In this document: positions 22,527 to 35,700 of the stretch, one piece after another
Layout: every line of letters begins with the position of its first letter
How positions within the stretch are numbered: the stretch's first letter is position 1
NCBI GenBank assembly: GCA_010015745.1
Contig: ML978202.1
Location: 124,001-188,000, forward strand
Source of the DNA: Setomelanomma holmii
Lineage: Eukaryota; Ascomycota; Dothideomycetes; Pleosporales; Phaeosphaeriaceae
Reading direction: 5' to 3'
DNA: 64,000 nt
Made by a program: the position numbers and the translations under genes
The notes under the pieces: generated by a model
The model's input: only the letters and a program-made list of their open reading frames with translations
Databases searched by the model: none
Told to the model about the DNA's origin: nothing

Positions 22527-24132
22527 ATGGTCGCACTGGGGGTGCTCACTGCTGGCGCGATCACTTTGCCACTGGTCGCTGCACTTCAGTCACATATCGC
22601 TCTAGATCTACCTACGAAGCACTTCATTCAGAGACAATACACTCCACCAATAGATAGAGCGGAAGCCGTCATCGACACGTTCAGGGTGAGCTGGGATGGC
22701 TACTACAAATATGCTTTCCCTCATGACGAGCTGAAGCCCGTCACAAATGGCTTCAGTGACTCAAGGTAAATTTTACCATTCCTTCCAAAGCACATCGAAC
22801 ATATCTAACATGTAATAACACAGAAATGGCTGGGGCGCATCCACCGTGGACGCCCTCTCCACAGCCCTCATCATGGGCCAAAAAGATATCGTCAACCAAA
22901 TAATCACCTATATCCCACACATAAACTGGTCTCAAACAAACATCTCCGTCTCTCTCTTCGAAACCACCATCCGCTATCTCGGCGGCATGTTATCCGGCTA
23001 CGACCTCCTTTCCGGCCCATTAGCAGATCTCGCCGACAACCAAGCAGACGTAGACGCCTTACTTACGCAATCCATCAACCTCGCCAACAACCTAAGTTAC
23101 GCCTTCGAAACACCTTCCGGCGTACCCTGGAACAACCTATTCTTCAACAACCGTAGCAACGACGGTTCACCCAACGGTCTCGCAACCGTCGGCACCTTGA
23201 TCCTCGAATGGACCCGCCTCGCCGACCTCTCCGGCAACTCTACATACATATCCCTTGTCAACAAGGCAGAATCATACCTCCTCTCCCCATCCCCTGCATC
23301 ATCTGAGCCCTTCCCCGGCCTCCTGGGCATGAACATCAGCCCAGAGAATGGCACCTTCCTCGACGCCGTGGGCGGCTGGATCGGCGGCGCAGACAGCTTT
23401 TACGAGTACCTGATAAAAATGTACATTTACGATCCGTCGCGCTATGCAGCGTTGAAAGACCGCTGGATCGTAGCCGCAGACTCGACTATCAAGTACCTGA
23501 CTTCTCATCCCGCGCCACGACCAGACCTAACATTCGTCGCGCAATTCAACGGCACGACACTAGACCTAACATCCCAACACCTCGCATGCTTCGATGGCGG
23601 GAACTTCATTCTCGCAGGCCAAGTCCTCGGCGAGGAGAAATATATCGCCTATGGATTGGATCTGGTGAATGGATGTCACGATACATACACCTCAACCGCC
23701 ACACACATCGGGCCGGAGGAATTCTCATGGGATCCGAGCAGCGTGCCCGCAAACCAGTCGGCTTTTTTCAACAAAACAGGCTTCTACATCACATCTCCGC
23801 AATACGTCCTGCGCCCCGAAGTCATTGAATCATACTACTATGCGTACCGCGCCACATCCGACACGAAATACCAGGACTGGGCGTGGGACGCGTTTGTGGC
23901 GATCAACGCCACCACGCGCGTGGGCAGCGGGTATAGTAGTATCAACGATGTGAATGTTGTGGGAGGAGGCGGATGGACGGATTTCCAGGAGAGCTTTTGG
24001 TTTGCTGAAGTGTTGAAGTATAGTTTTTTGATTCAGAGCGATCAAGGGGATGAGTGGCAGGTTGGTAGGGGTGGGCGGGATGGGTGGGTGTTTAATACTG
24101 AGGCGCATCCGGTCAGGGTTGTTGGGGGGTGA
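22527..24132 (+). CDS. Secreted class I alpha-1,2-mannosidase (GH47)
   Basis: Exons 22527-22765 and 22824-24132 give 515 aa. Class I mannosidases trim alpha-1,2-linked mannose from N-glycans. Seen: a signal peptide (MVALGVLTAGAITLPLVAAL) with no later membrane anchor, fitting the secreted or lumenal fungal type; the family blocks SWDGYYKYAFPHDELKP, NGWGASTVDALSTALIMGQ and DAVGGWIGGADSFYEYL; and RPEVIESYYYAYRAT. The C-terminal FNTEAHPVRV carries the Thr that binds the catalytic calcium. Several N-glycosylation sequons are present. The start at 22527 is the first Met of the signal peptide. It ends 126 bp from the convergent EFG1 gene. Length matches Aspergillus secreted mannosidases (about 510 aa). 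Confidence 0.94.
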
Positions 24133-24258
24133 GGACGGGTCGATGGGAGTGGAGTTTGAGCATTCGAAAGATTGTGTTTTGACTTGGATTGGAATTGGGT
24201 ATATGATGTAGATGTATGTAGCAGCTCGCTGATATTTGCCCTGCTTTCTGATAAGAGA

Positions 24259-25183
24259 CTATTCGAAGAACCCGCCTTCGCTGTCCTCGTCTTCCTCTTG
24301 TGCCGCGTATGCTTGGGACCCTATGCTCTTTTGCTCCCCGTATTTCGACTTGCTATCAGGCTTCTCTTTCTTGCCATCCTTGACCTTTGGCTTCTTGCTC
24401 TTCTGCGAGGGTGCACCTGGTACCGCATCTTTGCTGTATCTCAGCTTCTCCAACGTCCCGTCTTGCATCGCATTCTCCACGGCTTTCCACATCTCGACAT
24501 CTCCTTTTGGACCGTCAATCTCGTCGCTCTTGTTCTTGCTGTCCTCCTCGTCATCACCGGCGCCGTCGGATTCGTCATTCTTCCGGCTCTTTGATTTCGG
24601 GTACAGCGACGAGTACGGTTTCATGAGCGGGTAGTATATCGCGTAGTTGACGTCGACCTCTACGTTATGTACGCGCTGCTGTAATCTAGTCCTCTCTGAC
24701 TTGTCCTCGGTAGTCGCAAGCTCTTTCTTGAGTCGTTTAAGTATGCGCGTGCCCTTCTGCCGATCTGCCTCTGTCAGTCTGCAGCTCATATGACTAGAAT
24801 AGAACCAACATACCGAAGAATCGTACTTGATGGTACTTCCCGATCATCTTCTTCCGGTATTCGGCCTCCCTGCTTCCCCGCAGCTTCTCATCCAATTCGT
24901 GCTCGCAGGCCTCTAGCTCTCTTTCGCGCTCCTGCCTTGCGCCCGCTGACATTTTGTGCTTGGGGACATTCTCCACGTGCGCTAGTAATCGCTTCAGATC
25001 GCGTATCCGGCTCTTGAGCGCATTGACGCTGCGGCCGTTCTCATCGTCGTGAGAGACGTTCGGTCGCTTGTGGTGCTTCGGTTGCTGGTGGCTTTGGCCG
25101 GGCTTGAAAGAGCGGTGCTTTTTAAAAGGTTTGGAGGCTGCGTCGCCGTCGACCGTGTCGCCATGTTTGCGCTTTTGTGACAT
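24259..25183 (-). CDS. EFG1: rRNA-processing protein EFG1
   Basis: Exons 25183-24814 and 24770-24259 (donor GTATGT, acceptor CTGACAG) give 293 aa. Efg1 is a nucleolar SSU-processome factor needed for early 18S rRNA processing. Seen: a Lys/His-rich nuclear-localisation-like N-terminus; the conserved NALKSRIRDLKRLLAHVENV; a charged helix; then KMIGKYHQVRFFEADRQKGT, formed across the splice; and the coiled segment with RLQQRVHNVEVDVNYAIYYP. An acidic/basic low-complexity tail ends in DEDSEGGFFE. Length is near that of other filamentous fungi. It shares a 296-bp divergent promoter with the Mio/Sea4 gene. Confidence 0.92.
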
Positions 25184-25479
25184 TCTGGCGTGCTTTCTGA
25201 ATGCTGGAGATCGGGCAGGTTTGGCTTTGAAAGTTTAAGCGGGGCCGATCTGCAATTGGCTCAAGCGCTTGGACGCGCTAGAGCGATGTCACGGGCTTTG
25301 GCGTTCACTTCACCCCAGCCATCCCTTGACGATGAACTCGAAGAAAACGCTATGACTGTCTCCCGCTTTCACCGCTCGGTTAAATACTTGTCTCAGGTCC
25401 GGTGAGGTCAACTGCGGCCAATTCGGATGATTCACCTGTACAGCCCGACTCACAACCCAGGCAATGACCTGTCAGTAAC

Positions 25480-28400
25480 ATGGAAGCTGCCATCAGATGG
25501 TCGCCACACTCGACCAAGAGCAGTCCGCGGTTCTTGATCATCGATGTCGCGGGAAATCTACTAAGGCTGTGCCAGATTGATGACATCAACAAGAATCGAG
25601 TCGGCTACAGACAGATATGTATCCGCGACAAGCTGCCTAACTACACCGCATTCGACTGGTCCAAGAAAGATGCGAGCGTCGTTGGCATAGGTTCAGCATC
25701 TGGAGAGGCTGTGATAGTAACATTGGACCCGGATAAGCCTGATAATGAGCTGCTTCACGCTTTTCCCATCAGACACCAGAGGAAATGCAACTCCATTGCA
25801 TTCAGTAATAAGAACCTCCTTGCTACTGGCTTGGACAGAGTTAGAAATGACGTATGTCTGAACATTTACGACCTCAACGACTCACGAGTCACGAACAAGG
25901 ATGAGCCATACAAGAAGCTTGCAAGCTCAGAGGCTATCTCGAGTATCAAATTCTTCTCTGGCCAGCCAGATACACTCGTTGCAGGTGTATCGAGGCAGTA
26001 TGTGCGAATTTACGACTTACGAGGTAAGTCTTCTTGCAATCTGACACATCAACACTAAGCTCACATCGCCAGACTCAACAACCTCTGGCATTGCACAATT
26101 TCAGACACGACAAGTACATAACATCGCGATAGATCCTATGGACGAAAACTACTTCCTTTCGGCTGGGACCACGGGTGACCCTACGGTAACTGTCTGGGAC
26201 CAGCGCTTCGTGAAGCAACGTGGTACCTCAAATGATGCAAACACTGGCGCAGTCCTCGAATTCAAGCCTATCGTGGACAACAGTCATACAGCGAGTATAT
26301 GGAGTCTGCGATACTCGGGAACCAAGCGAGGGACCTTTGGTGTTCTTGCCAACACGGGCGAGTTCAAGGTTATCGAATTGGCCCAACATACGCACCATCT
26401 TGATCAAACCACAAAGACGCCATCTGGTCCAGCGTGGTCATCGCCATACTATACGAAGGTCTCCCATCATCTGCGATATCCCTGGCACGACAAAGACCAT
26501 CAACAGGCCGAAAAGGACCGCGTCGTTGCATACGACTTCATGACTGCTGGCAATCCACTGAGCGGACAATGTGCTCTGGCCCTGCTTCCCAATCGAGAGG
26601 TTGAAGTCCTCAAAGTGCCACCACCAGCTCCAAAGATCAGCGTCAGTGCTCTCAACGAGATATTCAGAGACAAGGAGTGTATCGCGAGACCCAGTCCTGG
26701 CCATGGCATGGTAGCTGAGGATCTTGTGGAAGTGCAGAACATGGCACTTGGTGCCAAGCATGGTCTTGATCCGGATCTTGGGAACAGTATTTCGGGAAGT
26801 ATGAGCAAGCTGAGTCTCAGCAACAGCCAGCGCAGCCTCCCTCTACTATCCGCAACACACCCAAGTCACGAAATGCATGAAGATCTCCTCAACTTGGGTT
26901 ATCCCGACGTCAAGATTTCGTTGCGCGACTACCTTGCTGTTCTGCAAGCAGCGAAGCGACGGGCTCAAGAAGGCTATTCGCTGTCATGCAGCAGAAACAA
27001 GTCCATCATTAGCAACGATCCATGGCTAGTAGATGCTTGGACACTCATCGACCGAATGGACGCTCACGCTTCTGACGACGGCATGGTGGGCAATGGCCTG
27101 GATCTGAAGTACCTCGGTGTCAGTGCAATCTGGGCAAATGAGCTTACCATGTACGACGAACGGCTCATCGATCCGGATGCGAAGACAAGCCAGGAGATGT
27201 TCAGCGACGCCGTCAAAGAGATTGTTGAGGTAATGGAGCTTCCCGCATTCGAAGGCACCGAGACTCAGTATCCAGAAAATCGACAGCTCTGCCTCAGTCT
27301 TTGTAGCTGGTCGCTTGACAAGGCCGGCGTCAGGAAGTCTTGTGAACGCCTCGTCAGAGAAGGAGAGACCTACAAAGCCATCGTGCTAGCTTTCTTCCAG
27401 GGTCACAAAGACATCGCCCTCACACTCCTCCGCTCAAGTCTCCAGCAAAGGAAGCTCCCACAAGAAGACGTCGGTCTCGCAGCCATCATCGCCTGCGCCT
27501 CTCCCACGTCCGGCGTATCTACCGACCAACGCGAAGCCTGCGCCTGGATGTCCGACATGACCAACGACCCCTACCTCAAATCTCTACTCACATACTTCAT
27601 CTCCGGCTCCTGGACATCCGTCGTGCACATGACCCAACTCTCGCTCAGCGACCGCGTCGCCATCGCTATCAAATACCTCCCCGACACACAACTCACCACC
27701 TTCCTATCCACCACTACCTCCTCCGCCATCTCCTCAGGCTCCATATCCGGCCTCCTCCTCACCGGCCTAACCACACGTGCCCTCGACCTCCTGACCGTAT
27801 ACATCGCCGCCCACCCCTCCGGCATCCAAGACGCCGTGCTCCTCCTGTCCCGCGCATGTCCGCTGTACTTGCAAGACCCGCGCTGGGCGCTCTGGAAAGA
27901 CATCTACCTCGAGCAAATGCAGACCTGGCGCACCTTCCTCGAGCGCACGCGGTACGTCAAAGAGCACAATAAACTCAGCGTGACGCGCGAGGGACGAAGT
28001 GTGAATAAACCGTCTCAACCGAGCTTGACGCTTAGGTGCTTGAACTGCCAGCAGAATCTGGCGCTGAGGAAGGATCCGCGGAGTACGAAGCAGAGACTTG
28101 TGCCGATTGAGGGGCAGGGCAGGCATGGGAATGCAGCGACGAACCCTGGCGGAGGACAGAGGGGGAAACATATCGCCAGTAGTCCTGCTCTGGCGTGTCC
28201 GGTAAGTTCTTTTTTCTCTTGTGTCTGATTGTATTTACGCATTACGAGTTCTTCCTGTTTCTCCGTTGTCTGGCGGGCGTGGTCTTTGCCTTTACGCAAT
28301 CCTCTTGTCCTCATTTCCGTCTCAAACCTCTCCCTGCCCCCAGCCCTTCAATCTCCCACCCATCTCCTCCCCTTACTAACACCCAAACAGAACTGCTCGA

Positions 28401-28627
28401 CCCCTCTCCCCCGCTGCGGCATCTGCATGCTCTGGCTCGGCTCTCCCGACCCAGCAAAACCGGGCGCCGCCGCATCTCTCGCATCTGAGGATCTCGAGGC
28501 CAGACTCATGGTGTTCTGCATGTCCTGCAGTCATGGCTTCCATGGACATCATGCTAGAGATTGGTTTACGCGACATGCCATGTGTCCCGTGCCGGATTGT
28601 GGGTGTATGTGTGGGCTGTTGAAATGA
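25480..28627 (+). CDS. SEA4: GATOR2/SEA complex subunit Mio/Sea4
   Basis: Exons 25480-26023, 26073-28201 and 28391-28627 give 969 aa. Sea4 (metazoan Mio) belongs to the SEA/GATOR2 complex, which counters GATOR1 and so promotes TORC1 signalling at the vacuole. Seen: an N-terminal WD40-like propeller (SPRFLIIDVAGNLLRLCQID, YVRIYDLRDSTTSG, SAGTTGDPTVTVWDQRF) to about residue 330. A helical alpha-solenoid follows, with NRQLCLSLCSWSLDKAGVRK. Last is a C-terminal zinc domain of repeated CxxC pairs: LRCLNCQQNL, then CPNCSTPLPRCGICMLWLG, FCMSCSHGFHGHHARDWF and CPVPDCGCMCGLLK. The last intron is long for this window (189 nt, 28202-28390) and separates the Pro and Asn of CPNC. The final 237-nt exon is needed for the zinc domain. 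Confidence 0.93.
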
Positions 28628-29630
28628 GATGAGGTTGGAGAAAACAGAAGAGAGAGGAGGGAGAATAGGATGAGTTGGACGTGTCTACTATATACCGTGG
28701 CTAGTGCAAGGTTAGATTAGATTAGGTTCAGCAAGGTATCTCGTACAGAGGCACGCGCATGTATTTCCCATAGAACACCTCAGATTCCTTGGTTATTTTT
28801 TGCGTTGATATGGTGTTTAAGCTATCGCAATCTCATTCAACATTACTTTTCAGCAATTGGTTTTCGTGGTATATGTTCCTCGTATCACTGATATCAGGTT
28901 GTGCAAAATAGGCGAGGCTTGAAACGTCCTTACACGTAAAGTACTTATCTAAAGGGATGATGATAGGTGACGTGGAGACTGTGTCTCAAGGAGCCTGAGC
29001 AGGAAAAGGAGAGAGAACTTCGGTGGTCTAAGCACGCTCACCCGCGAAGTCGCACTACTACACTGCCTGAGTGCCCCCACTGCTTTATCTTCCAAATTGA
29101 TGTACTCCCCACCACCCACCATCCCTGTGGGCTGTTGAAATGAGGTTAAGGCGAGGCAATAGCCAAGAAATGGGGGAGGAGAAGAGACCTGGAGGGTGCC
29201 AGGATAGGATGGGAGGATTTGGACGTATTTCCATGTCAGAAGAGGGTAGGGGTGCATGTTTGCTGGGATGGTAGACAATTTTCAAGCTCTAAGTCTTATA
29301 TGCATTTCGATGCTGATCTGAACGATGAATGCTGTCTTATTCGGTCTCCATCGTGTTCCAGCTACAGCTATGGCGACTGGTACAATGTACCATCCTCTCC
29401 CGCTAGACGTTAAGGAAACAAAAGGGTATAGGCAGTCGAGCTACGCTCCGCTCCGACTGATCGGCCGTACAGTCATGTCTTCCTCAGACATAGAGATATG
29501 TCATGCCGCTGAGATACAGATGCAAGAAGTACCAAACGCCGCGAACAATGCGTGTAAAGAAACAAGCCGGCCCCAAACGGCCCGTATGCGCATATTGTGG
29601 CAAGCAATATCGTCGTGTCGTTCGATCCCA
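28628..29630. other. Intergenic, no supported gene
   Basis: 1.0 kb between two convergent genes. It contains a 19-bp perfect copy (29126-29144) of the sequence spanning the Mio stop codon (28610-28628). No gene recognised. Confidence 0.5.
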
Positions 29631-31564
29631 TCAATCCTGTCCCAACATCTCACTATCCCCACCAAACTCCTCCCCCTCCTCATCCCCCATCTCATCAATC
29701 ACCATACCATTCGCCTGCGCCGTGACATTCTGCATGCCATCGCCCTCCTCCGCCTCATTATACATAGTGCCTTCGCCGTCAAAGTCGCCCATACTACCAC
29801 GCATCTCGTTCTGGCCATGTGTGTTGAGGAAGCCGCGAAGCCTAGCCACACCGATGCCACTGAAGACGCAGAAGACGTCGCGTTGGTGTTCGTTGAATTC
29901 GGGCGGGGCTTCGCGGCAGTAAACGAGCAGGTCCTCGCGGAGGAAGGCTTGGACGCCGGTGAGGCTGAGGTGGGTGAGGCGCGGGCAGTTGTTGAGGAGG
30001 GCGTGGATACCCTGTAAGATGTTAGTAGCCGATCCCCAAAATATTGGGTGGATGCTGCACGTACCGCTAACGTGAGATTGGTGCAGTAACTGAGATGCAC
30101 CCTCTCCAGCACACTGGGAGCAATGGGTCCACCAGTGCCAACCTGCTTCGGTTTTGCGAGCGCCAGGATACTACGATCTGTGATTGCGGCGCACTTCACT
30201 AATCCTATGCGCTTCAGTTTCGGGAGTGTGGCCAGTTGCATGACCGATGTGTCTGTCAGGTTTGTACAGCATGCGAGATCGATGTAACGTATTCTGTTGC
30301 ACAGCTTGACCAGCTGTGAAACGCCGACGTCTGTGATGCGCGAACAGTGGCCAAGGTGTATGTAATGCAAGTTCTTCCCCAGTCGCGTAATCGCTAATAC
30401 AGCTCTATCTGTGATGTTCCGGCACTTGGCTAAGACCAGGTTGCGAAGTCGTGGGGCGGCGTACACAATCTTCTGGACTCCAGAATCTTGGAGCTCTCCA
30501 CAGTCCGTCAGATCTAGTATGCGCAGACTCTCGTAAGTTGCTTCGGACGGTAGTCGTAGGAAAGCTTGGTCTGTGATTCTCCAGCAGTGTGCTAACCGTA
30601 GTTCCCTTAACTGCGGTCCTTCTGTTATGAGCGTTGTGATTGATTCGTCGGCAAGGTTCTTGCAGTCGTGGAGGTCGATTTCGAGGATGTAGCGGCAGTG
30701 CATGGCGAAGGCGATGATGCTCCGGTCGGTCAGCTGTGAGCAGCCGTTGAGCTTCAATCTCTTCAGATGCCTGCAACTCTTCGCCACGGCCTCCAGCGAC
30801 TCGTCCGTAATCTTCTTGCAGTTTGTGATGTTGAGGCCTTGCAGCCGCACTGCATTCTTGGCCAAGGCGTACATTGTTTGGTCCGTTATCGAGTCCACAC
30901 TTGTGACGTCCAGCGCAAGAAGACTCCTGTTGCTCTCCAGCATGGCCACGAGGCTCAGATCTGTCAACTTTGTGCAATTTGTAAGCGTCAACCTCTCCAC
31001 GCGTTTGCACACGGAGAGAGGCCCCAGTGTCCCATCGCTGACTTCGCTGCCCAAAGCCGACAGATTAAGGCGCTTGATCAGGCTGCAGTAGTCGAAGAAG
31101 CTGGCAGCGGTGCGTATTGTGTGTATCACGCTCTTCACGTTTGCCCACTTGTTCGTCGACGGCCGGTGCCACAGCAGCCCTACGCTATTCCTCGACCAGT
31201 CTCTCGAGACCAGCATGCAGTTCTTGAGATCGGCGGGTGAGGACAGTTTCGCGAATATGGCGATCATGAGCTCGGCGGGGAGGCGTGATACGGGCGAGAT
31301 TCGGTTCTGCTCTTCAATGGCTCGCCGGCGAGCCTCGTCGTCCGAGTCGGAAGATTCCGAGGGTGCGAGTGAGGATAGGGAGTCGTTGGAATTCAGCATG
31401 ATCGAGTCCTTGTCTTCATCAAAGCCGCGCTCGGGGGAAGTCGAGGCGGAGGAGTCGGATCGTGAGGCGCTTATGTCTCTCTCTGGTCTTCTTGAGCGAG
31501 GCATGGCTGCTTGTCGGGGAGCAGCATTTCGTGTGAATACGGGGAGCGTCGAGCGTTCGGCCAT
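29631..31564 (-). CDS. GRR1: F-box/LRR protein, GRR1 type (SCF substrate receptor)
   Basis: Exons 31564-30065 and 30011-29631 (donor GTACGT, branch CTAAC, acceptor TTACAG) give 626 aa. It is a substrate receptor of an SCF ubiquitin ligase; yeast Grr1 targets G1 cyclins and nutrient-signalling proteins. Seen: a Ser/Asp-rich N-terminus; an F-box at about 90-140 (ISPVSRLPAELMIAIFAKLS, CMLVSRDWSRNSVGLLWHRP); then about twelve cysteine-containing leucine-rich repeats of the form L-x-L-x2-C-x2-I/L-T-D (LTLTNCTKLTD, LNITNCKKITD, LKLNGCSQLTD, LVLAKCRNITD). The tail is acidic. The intron falls inside an LRR (TNLTLA | GIHALLNNCP). Domain order and repeat type match filamentous GRR1 orthologues well. 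Confidence 0.93.
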
Positions 31565-32723
31565 GGTGTTTGGGTTGTGCGTTGTGTGAGGTGTGGGGGT
31601 TTGTGGTCGCGAGCAGATGGTGGAGGTGCTAAGCTTCGCAATTAGTGTGAATGTCTATGGCGGCGGTTGGCAGGTCGACGCGGCGTGCGGCCAGGCTTTG
31701 CTGGGCCTAGCAATGATGCCTCACGTCTGCTACGTCACAGGGACTCTGTTGTAGAAGGGCAAGGCCGTGAAAGGGACGTTGGTGTGGGATATGTCGCCGT
31801 GTATAGGAAAGGAGGACCTCTCGCTTGCAGGGCTATGACGAAGCGAGCAGGGCAAGCAACAACTGATCACGGGCAGAAGAGACAACACTGCGGTAAGCGC
31901 GAGCGGAGGGCATTCAGGACCTTCCCAACCAAAGGCGGCGGAAGTCGCAGCAGGAAGAGGATGTGTTACTGCGGTGTGGACAACGCGGTCCCTTAGTGTA
32001 CCAAGCATGTGGTCTGCTCAAGGTTGTCGGGCTGGCGCGGCCGCCATGAGCGGGGCCAAGGGATTCCCTGCATTCATACACAGAGCACCGCCTGGCCTCT
32101 TTGACGTGAATTTGGGCGCAAACACCGCGTCTTTCTTGTTTGACACACGACGATCAATTCTGCTTTGCTTTGGCGTCCGCCATGCGAAACAGCCGCGTTG
32201 CCCATCCTTCGTGTGTCTCTCGTCATCGGCATCACGGCCATCTACATCACCGACAGCTGGAGGTGCGCACAGCTTCAGCCTGACGGCTCAGCCTGATCGC
32301 AGCCATCTCTTCCGCGTGTTGTTGTGACTGGCGATCTGCGATTTGGCCCCAAAACAATCTGAACAGTCCCGACCCCGCTTGCAAGTTGGTCGCCAGGTCT
32401 AGATCGACTCGCAGGGCGCAGGACGTCCTCGCCTTGGAGTAGAGGATGCAAACAACTCTCGAAGGGATGTTAGAAAAATTCTCTCATGAGAATGCCAGGC
32501 AGTAGACTCCGACCACGATGATGCAAATGACAATATAGACCGACACAACACGAAGGCTCAGTGTCTGCACACTGCCTTACTGGACGTAGGTTCATGTCAT
32601 TCCACATCTTGCAGTGTTTACCACCATAGCCATTTACATATACATTGCTACAGAATGTCATTCGAAGCCATCAAGAATACTCGGGCCCTGCATGTACCTT
32701 CCCAGCATGTTCGTCACAGCCTC
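31565..32723. other. Intergenic, no supported gene
   Basis: 1.16 kb between the GRR1 promoter side and the 3' end of the zinc-cluster gene. Open frames are short and lack family features. Confidence 0.5.
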
Positions 32724-35700
32724 TCAATCCTGCCCACCTTCCCTACTGACTCCAAACATCGGCACGACACTGTCGCTGATCCCTTGCACCCTCTCCAACA
32801 CTCCACCTTCCATGCCCGGCCTCGGGCTCATAGCAGGCGTGTTACTAGGCCACGCCCAGAGTGCATCAAAATCAATCTGCTCGTCCTGCCCAGACTCCTC
32901 GGAATGTAGACTCGGCACTCTTGTTGCTTCGAGAGCTGACAGATCGAGCATCATTGACAGCGAAGGGGGCTTCGACGGAGTGTTGAGTGGGTTGGTAAGC
33001 GGGTCTTGTATTGGCGAGAGGTGAACTGAGAAGTCTGTCGGTGGTTGCGAGAGGGCCGGATTTGCTGCCAAGTGCGAGGTTGATTGGAAATTTTGGGTAG
33101 GCGACTGGATTGGAGCCGTCTCCATGCCTGGATAGATGTGAATGGGGACTTGATGGAGGCGAGACGTGGAGTTGAGCGGGTCGGTCGAATTTGCCAGATT
33201 AGCCCCAAGATTAGCATGAGACATTGCCTGGGTTTGATTTGGCATCGGCACGCCATAGAGCTGAGATGAGATGCTCGGTAGGCTTGTGTTGTCTGTGAGG
33301 TTTTGTTGGCGGCGCATGCGCTGCTGCGCCACCACGTCACGGAAAGAGCTGAGGATGTAGACAAGGCGGCTGGCTTGTTGGTCGCTCTCTGCGCAGTAGC
33401 TCATGATGTTCACTGCATTAACGATGCATGTGTCTGATGCATCAACGCGGTAAAGACCGGCGAACTCATTGGCGAATATGACAAGCGCAGCGGCAAAAAG
33501 GAAGTAGATAACGGCTGGGTTGCGGCGTGAGAGATATCCGGCGTCGAAAGCGTTTTGCACAAGGAGGATGGTATGTGTCGAAGCGATGACGCATGCCTCG
33601 CTGAACTTCTCCATGCGCAAGTAGGGTCTTGGACCTCTGCTTGCCGTTTGACCAACCTGCCGCTGTGTCTCTAGATTAAGTATATACAAGAAGAAAGGCC
33701 GTGTGAGCAGGATGATGGAGTGGCAGTAGAAAAGGTTGACATGGAGGATGGCAACGCCTTGGCTTGGAGACGCATTGGCCGCTTGTCGCCAATGTAGCAT
33801 GGAAGGCAGCGCGCGTGGCCACGACTTGCAGATGTCTGCAATCTCTTGGGCTAGGCGAGTGCTGATTTTACGTTTTTGGTAGACCTTCCTCAAAATGAGG
33901 CCAATAACAGAGCAGCTCCTGACTGCTGCTTCGAGAGCGTGAGGACCAGTCTCGTTGTAGTCGAGAATAGGGTGCAGATTGAGGTTGAACGGCTGTTCGC
34001 CTGGTGGCTCAGCCGGGTGTAGTTCATCTCCGGAGCAGTCATCCTCGGAGATAGCCGTTGGCCTACCCAGAGAGCACGAGAGAAGCCGATCAAATACGAA
34101 CAATGATCGCCACAGATTCTTGCGCGACTCCTGCTCTTCTTGGCTGAAGATAACCATGGTTTCTTCTCGGTGTAGACCAAGCGCATGCGCCGACCGTGCT
34201 GCCATGCCGAGTAGAGCGAATGCGGTGTTCCGCTTCGATTTGGCCAACATATAGACTGACATCAAGAGCAGTGCCTGGACAGCCCAAAAATCTTGATCTT
34301 CTAGTCCAGTCATGGGGTCATTGAGGCACTTGGCATTTAGATAGAATACCTCTGCTCGATCAAGATGTTCGCTGCGCAACTTGTCGATGATGAGGGCTTC
34401 TGGACTCCCCGATAGAGGATTTGCCATAGTGAGTCCAATAGCAAAGACCAGATTGAGTAGGCATAACCATGACGGCTCCACGGAAAGAGGGTCGGCATAG
34501 CATCGTTCCAGGCTTTCCTGAAACCTGTCGCGCTCGAAGACTTGCAGCAATCCGTGGGTATTGATGAAGAATGCTTCTACTAAAACACGAGCAGTTTGTA
34601 CATCCGGCAGTATGTTCGTGTGGCGGTAGCCTGGCGGCAGAGAGAACTGACCTTCTACGATCTTGTGCCGTCGTGGATCATTGGTGAAGGGTGACGAGCC
34701 AGCAACAGTTTCGACCATCATTCGCAGCAGCTGTAAGAAGGACAGCGTCGCTGAATCACCAACGTAGAGGACTCTGCCCGTCGGATCCTGTAGCATCCTG
34801 CTCTGGCTGTATATAATTGCTTCCTCATCTGTGTTGGCGGTAGTAGCTCGGGATCGAGCGAATTGATTTTGGTCTCCATTGGCATGACTTGTCGGCAGGT
34901 GTGAGGCACTGCCGATCAATTCGATAGAAGGCCTGGGCGCTGGCGATTTGAAAGGGGTTTCCTGCTTCGGGAGACTCGAGCGGTTGACGGCAGAGCGCTG
35001 ATGGACGGACGACCTCCGTCGACGCGGTGTCAATGGTGACTGCAGGCCTTGTCCATTGTTGGGCGTGTTAGATGCGGAGTTGTCGTTGAGTTGCGGACTG
35101 TCACTTTCGCTATCGTCGACAGCCCGCCTCTTTGCCGGCGGTCGTCCATCAGGAGATGCAGGGTCCCGATCCGTATAGATGCACGTGAACTTTCGCTGCT
35201 CTACGTAAGCATGAGTGACAATAAGCACTCACAAGGGCGCTTGCCTTTTCGCATGTATTGCATGGGCAGAGGCCGTTGCACTTTCGAATTGTTAGTCTGC
35301 GTCCTCTGCAACGTGCTCGTGGATAAAGCGAGGCTCATAGAGAAAACAGCATCGTTCAACAGTCGACTGCCCGGTGATGAGCACCCGAAAGTCGTCCCGA
35401 TAGAGTATCAACGACCATGACTAGCGCGAGCTTGAGTAGGTCGCGGAAGAGGATATGCCAAGGAGACCTGCATATGGAGCTCGTGGACAAGCACGCGTAG
35501 TTCAGCGTGTACGACGTTTCGTCTCGAAACAGACGCGCCTGAGCCAGACGCATTGACGTGGCCTATCAATGACGGTCTGCGTGCTATATCGCTTCAGACG
35601 CAGTGACGTTGCGTCGCATCGCGATTCGTGCAAAGAGGAGACATGATAGACATGAAGTACTCACCTTCTGCTTCCTCCGCTTGCAGCTCTCACATGCCTG

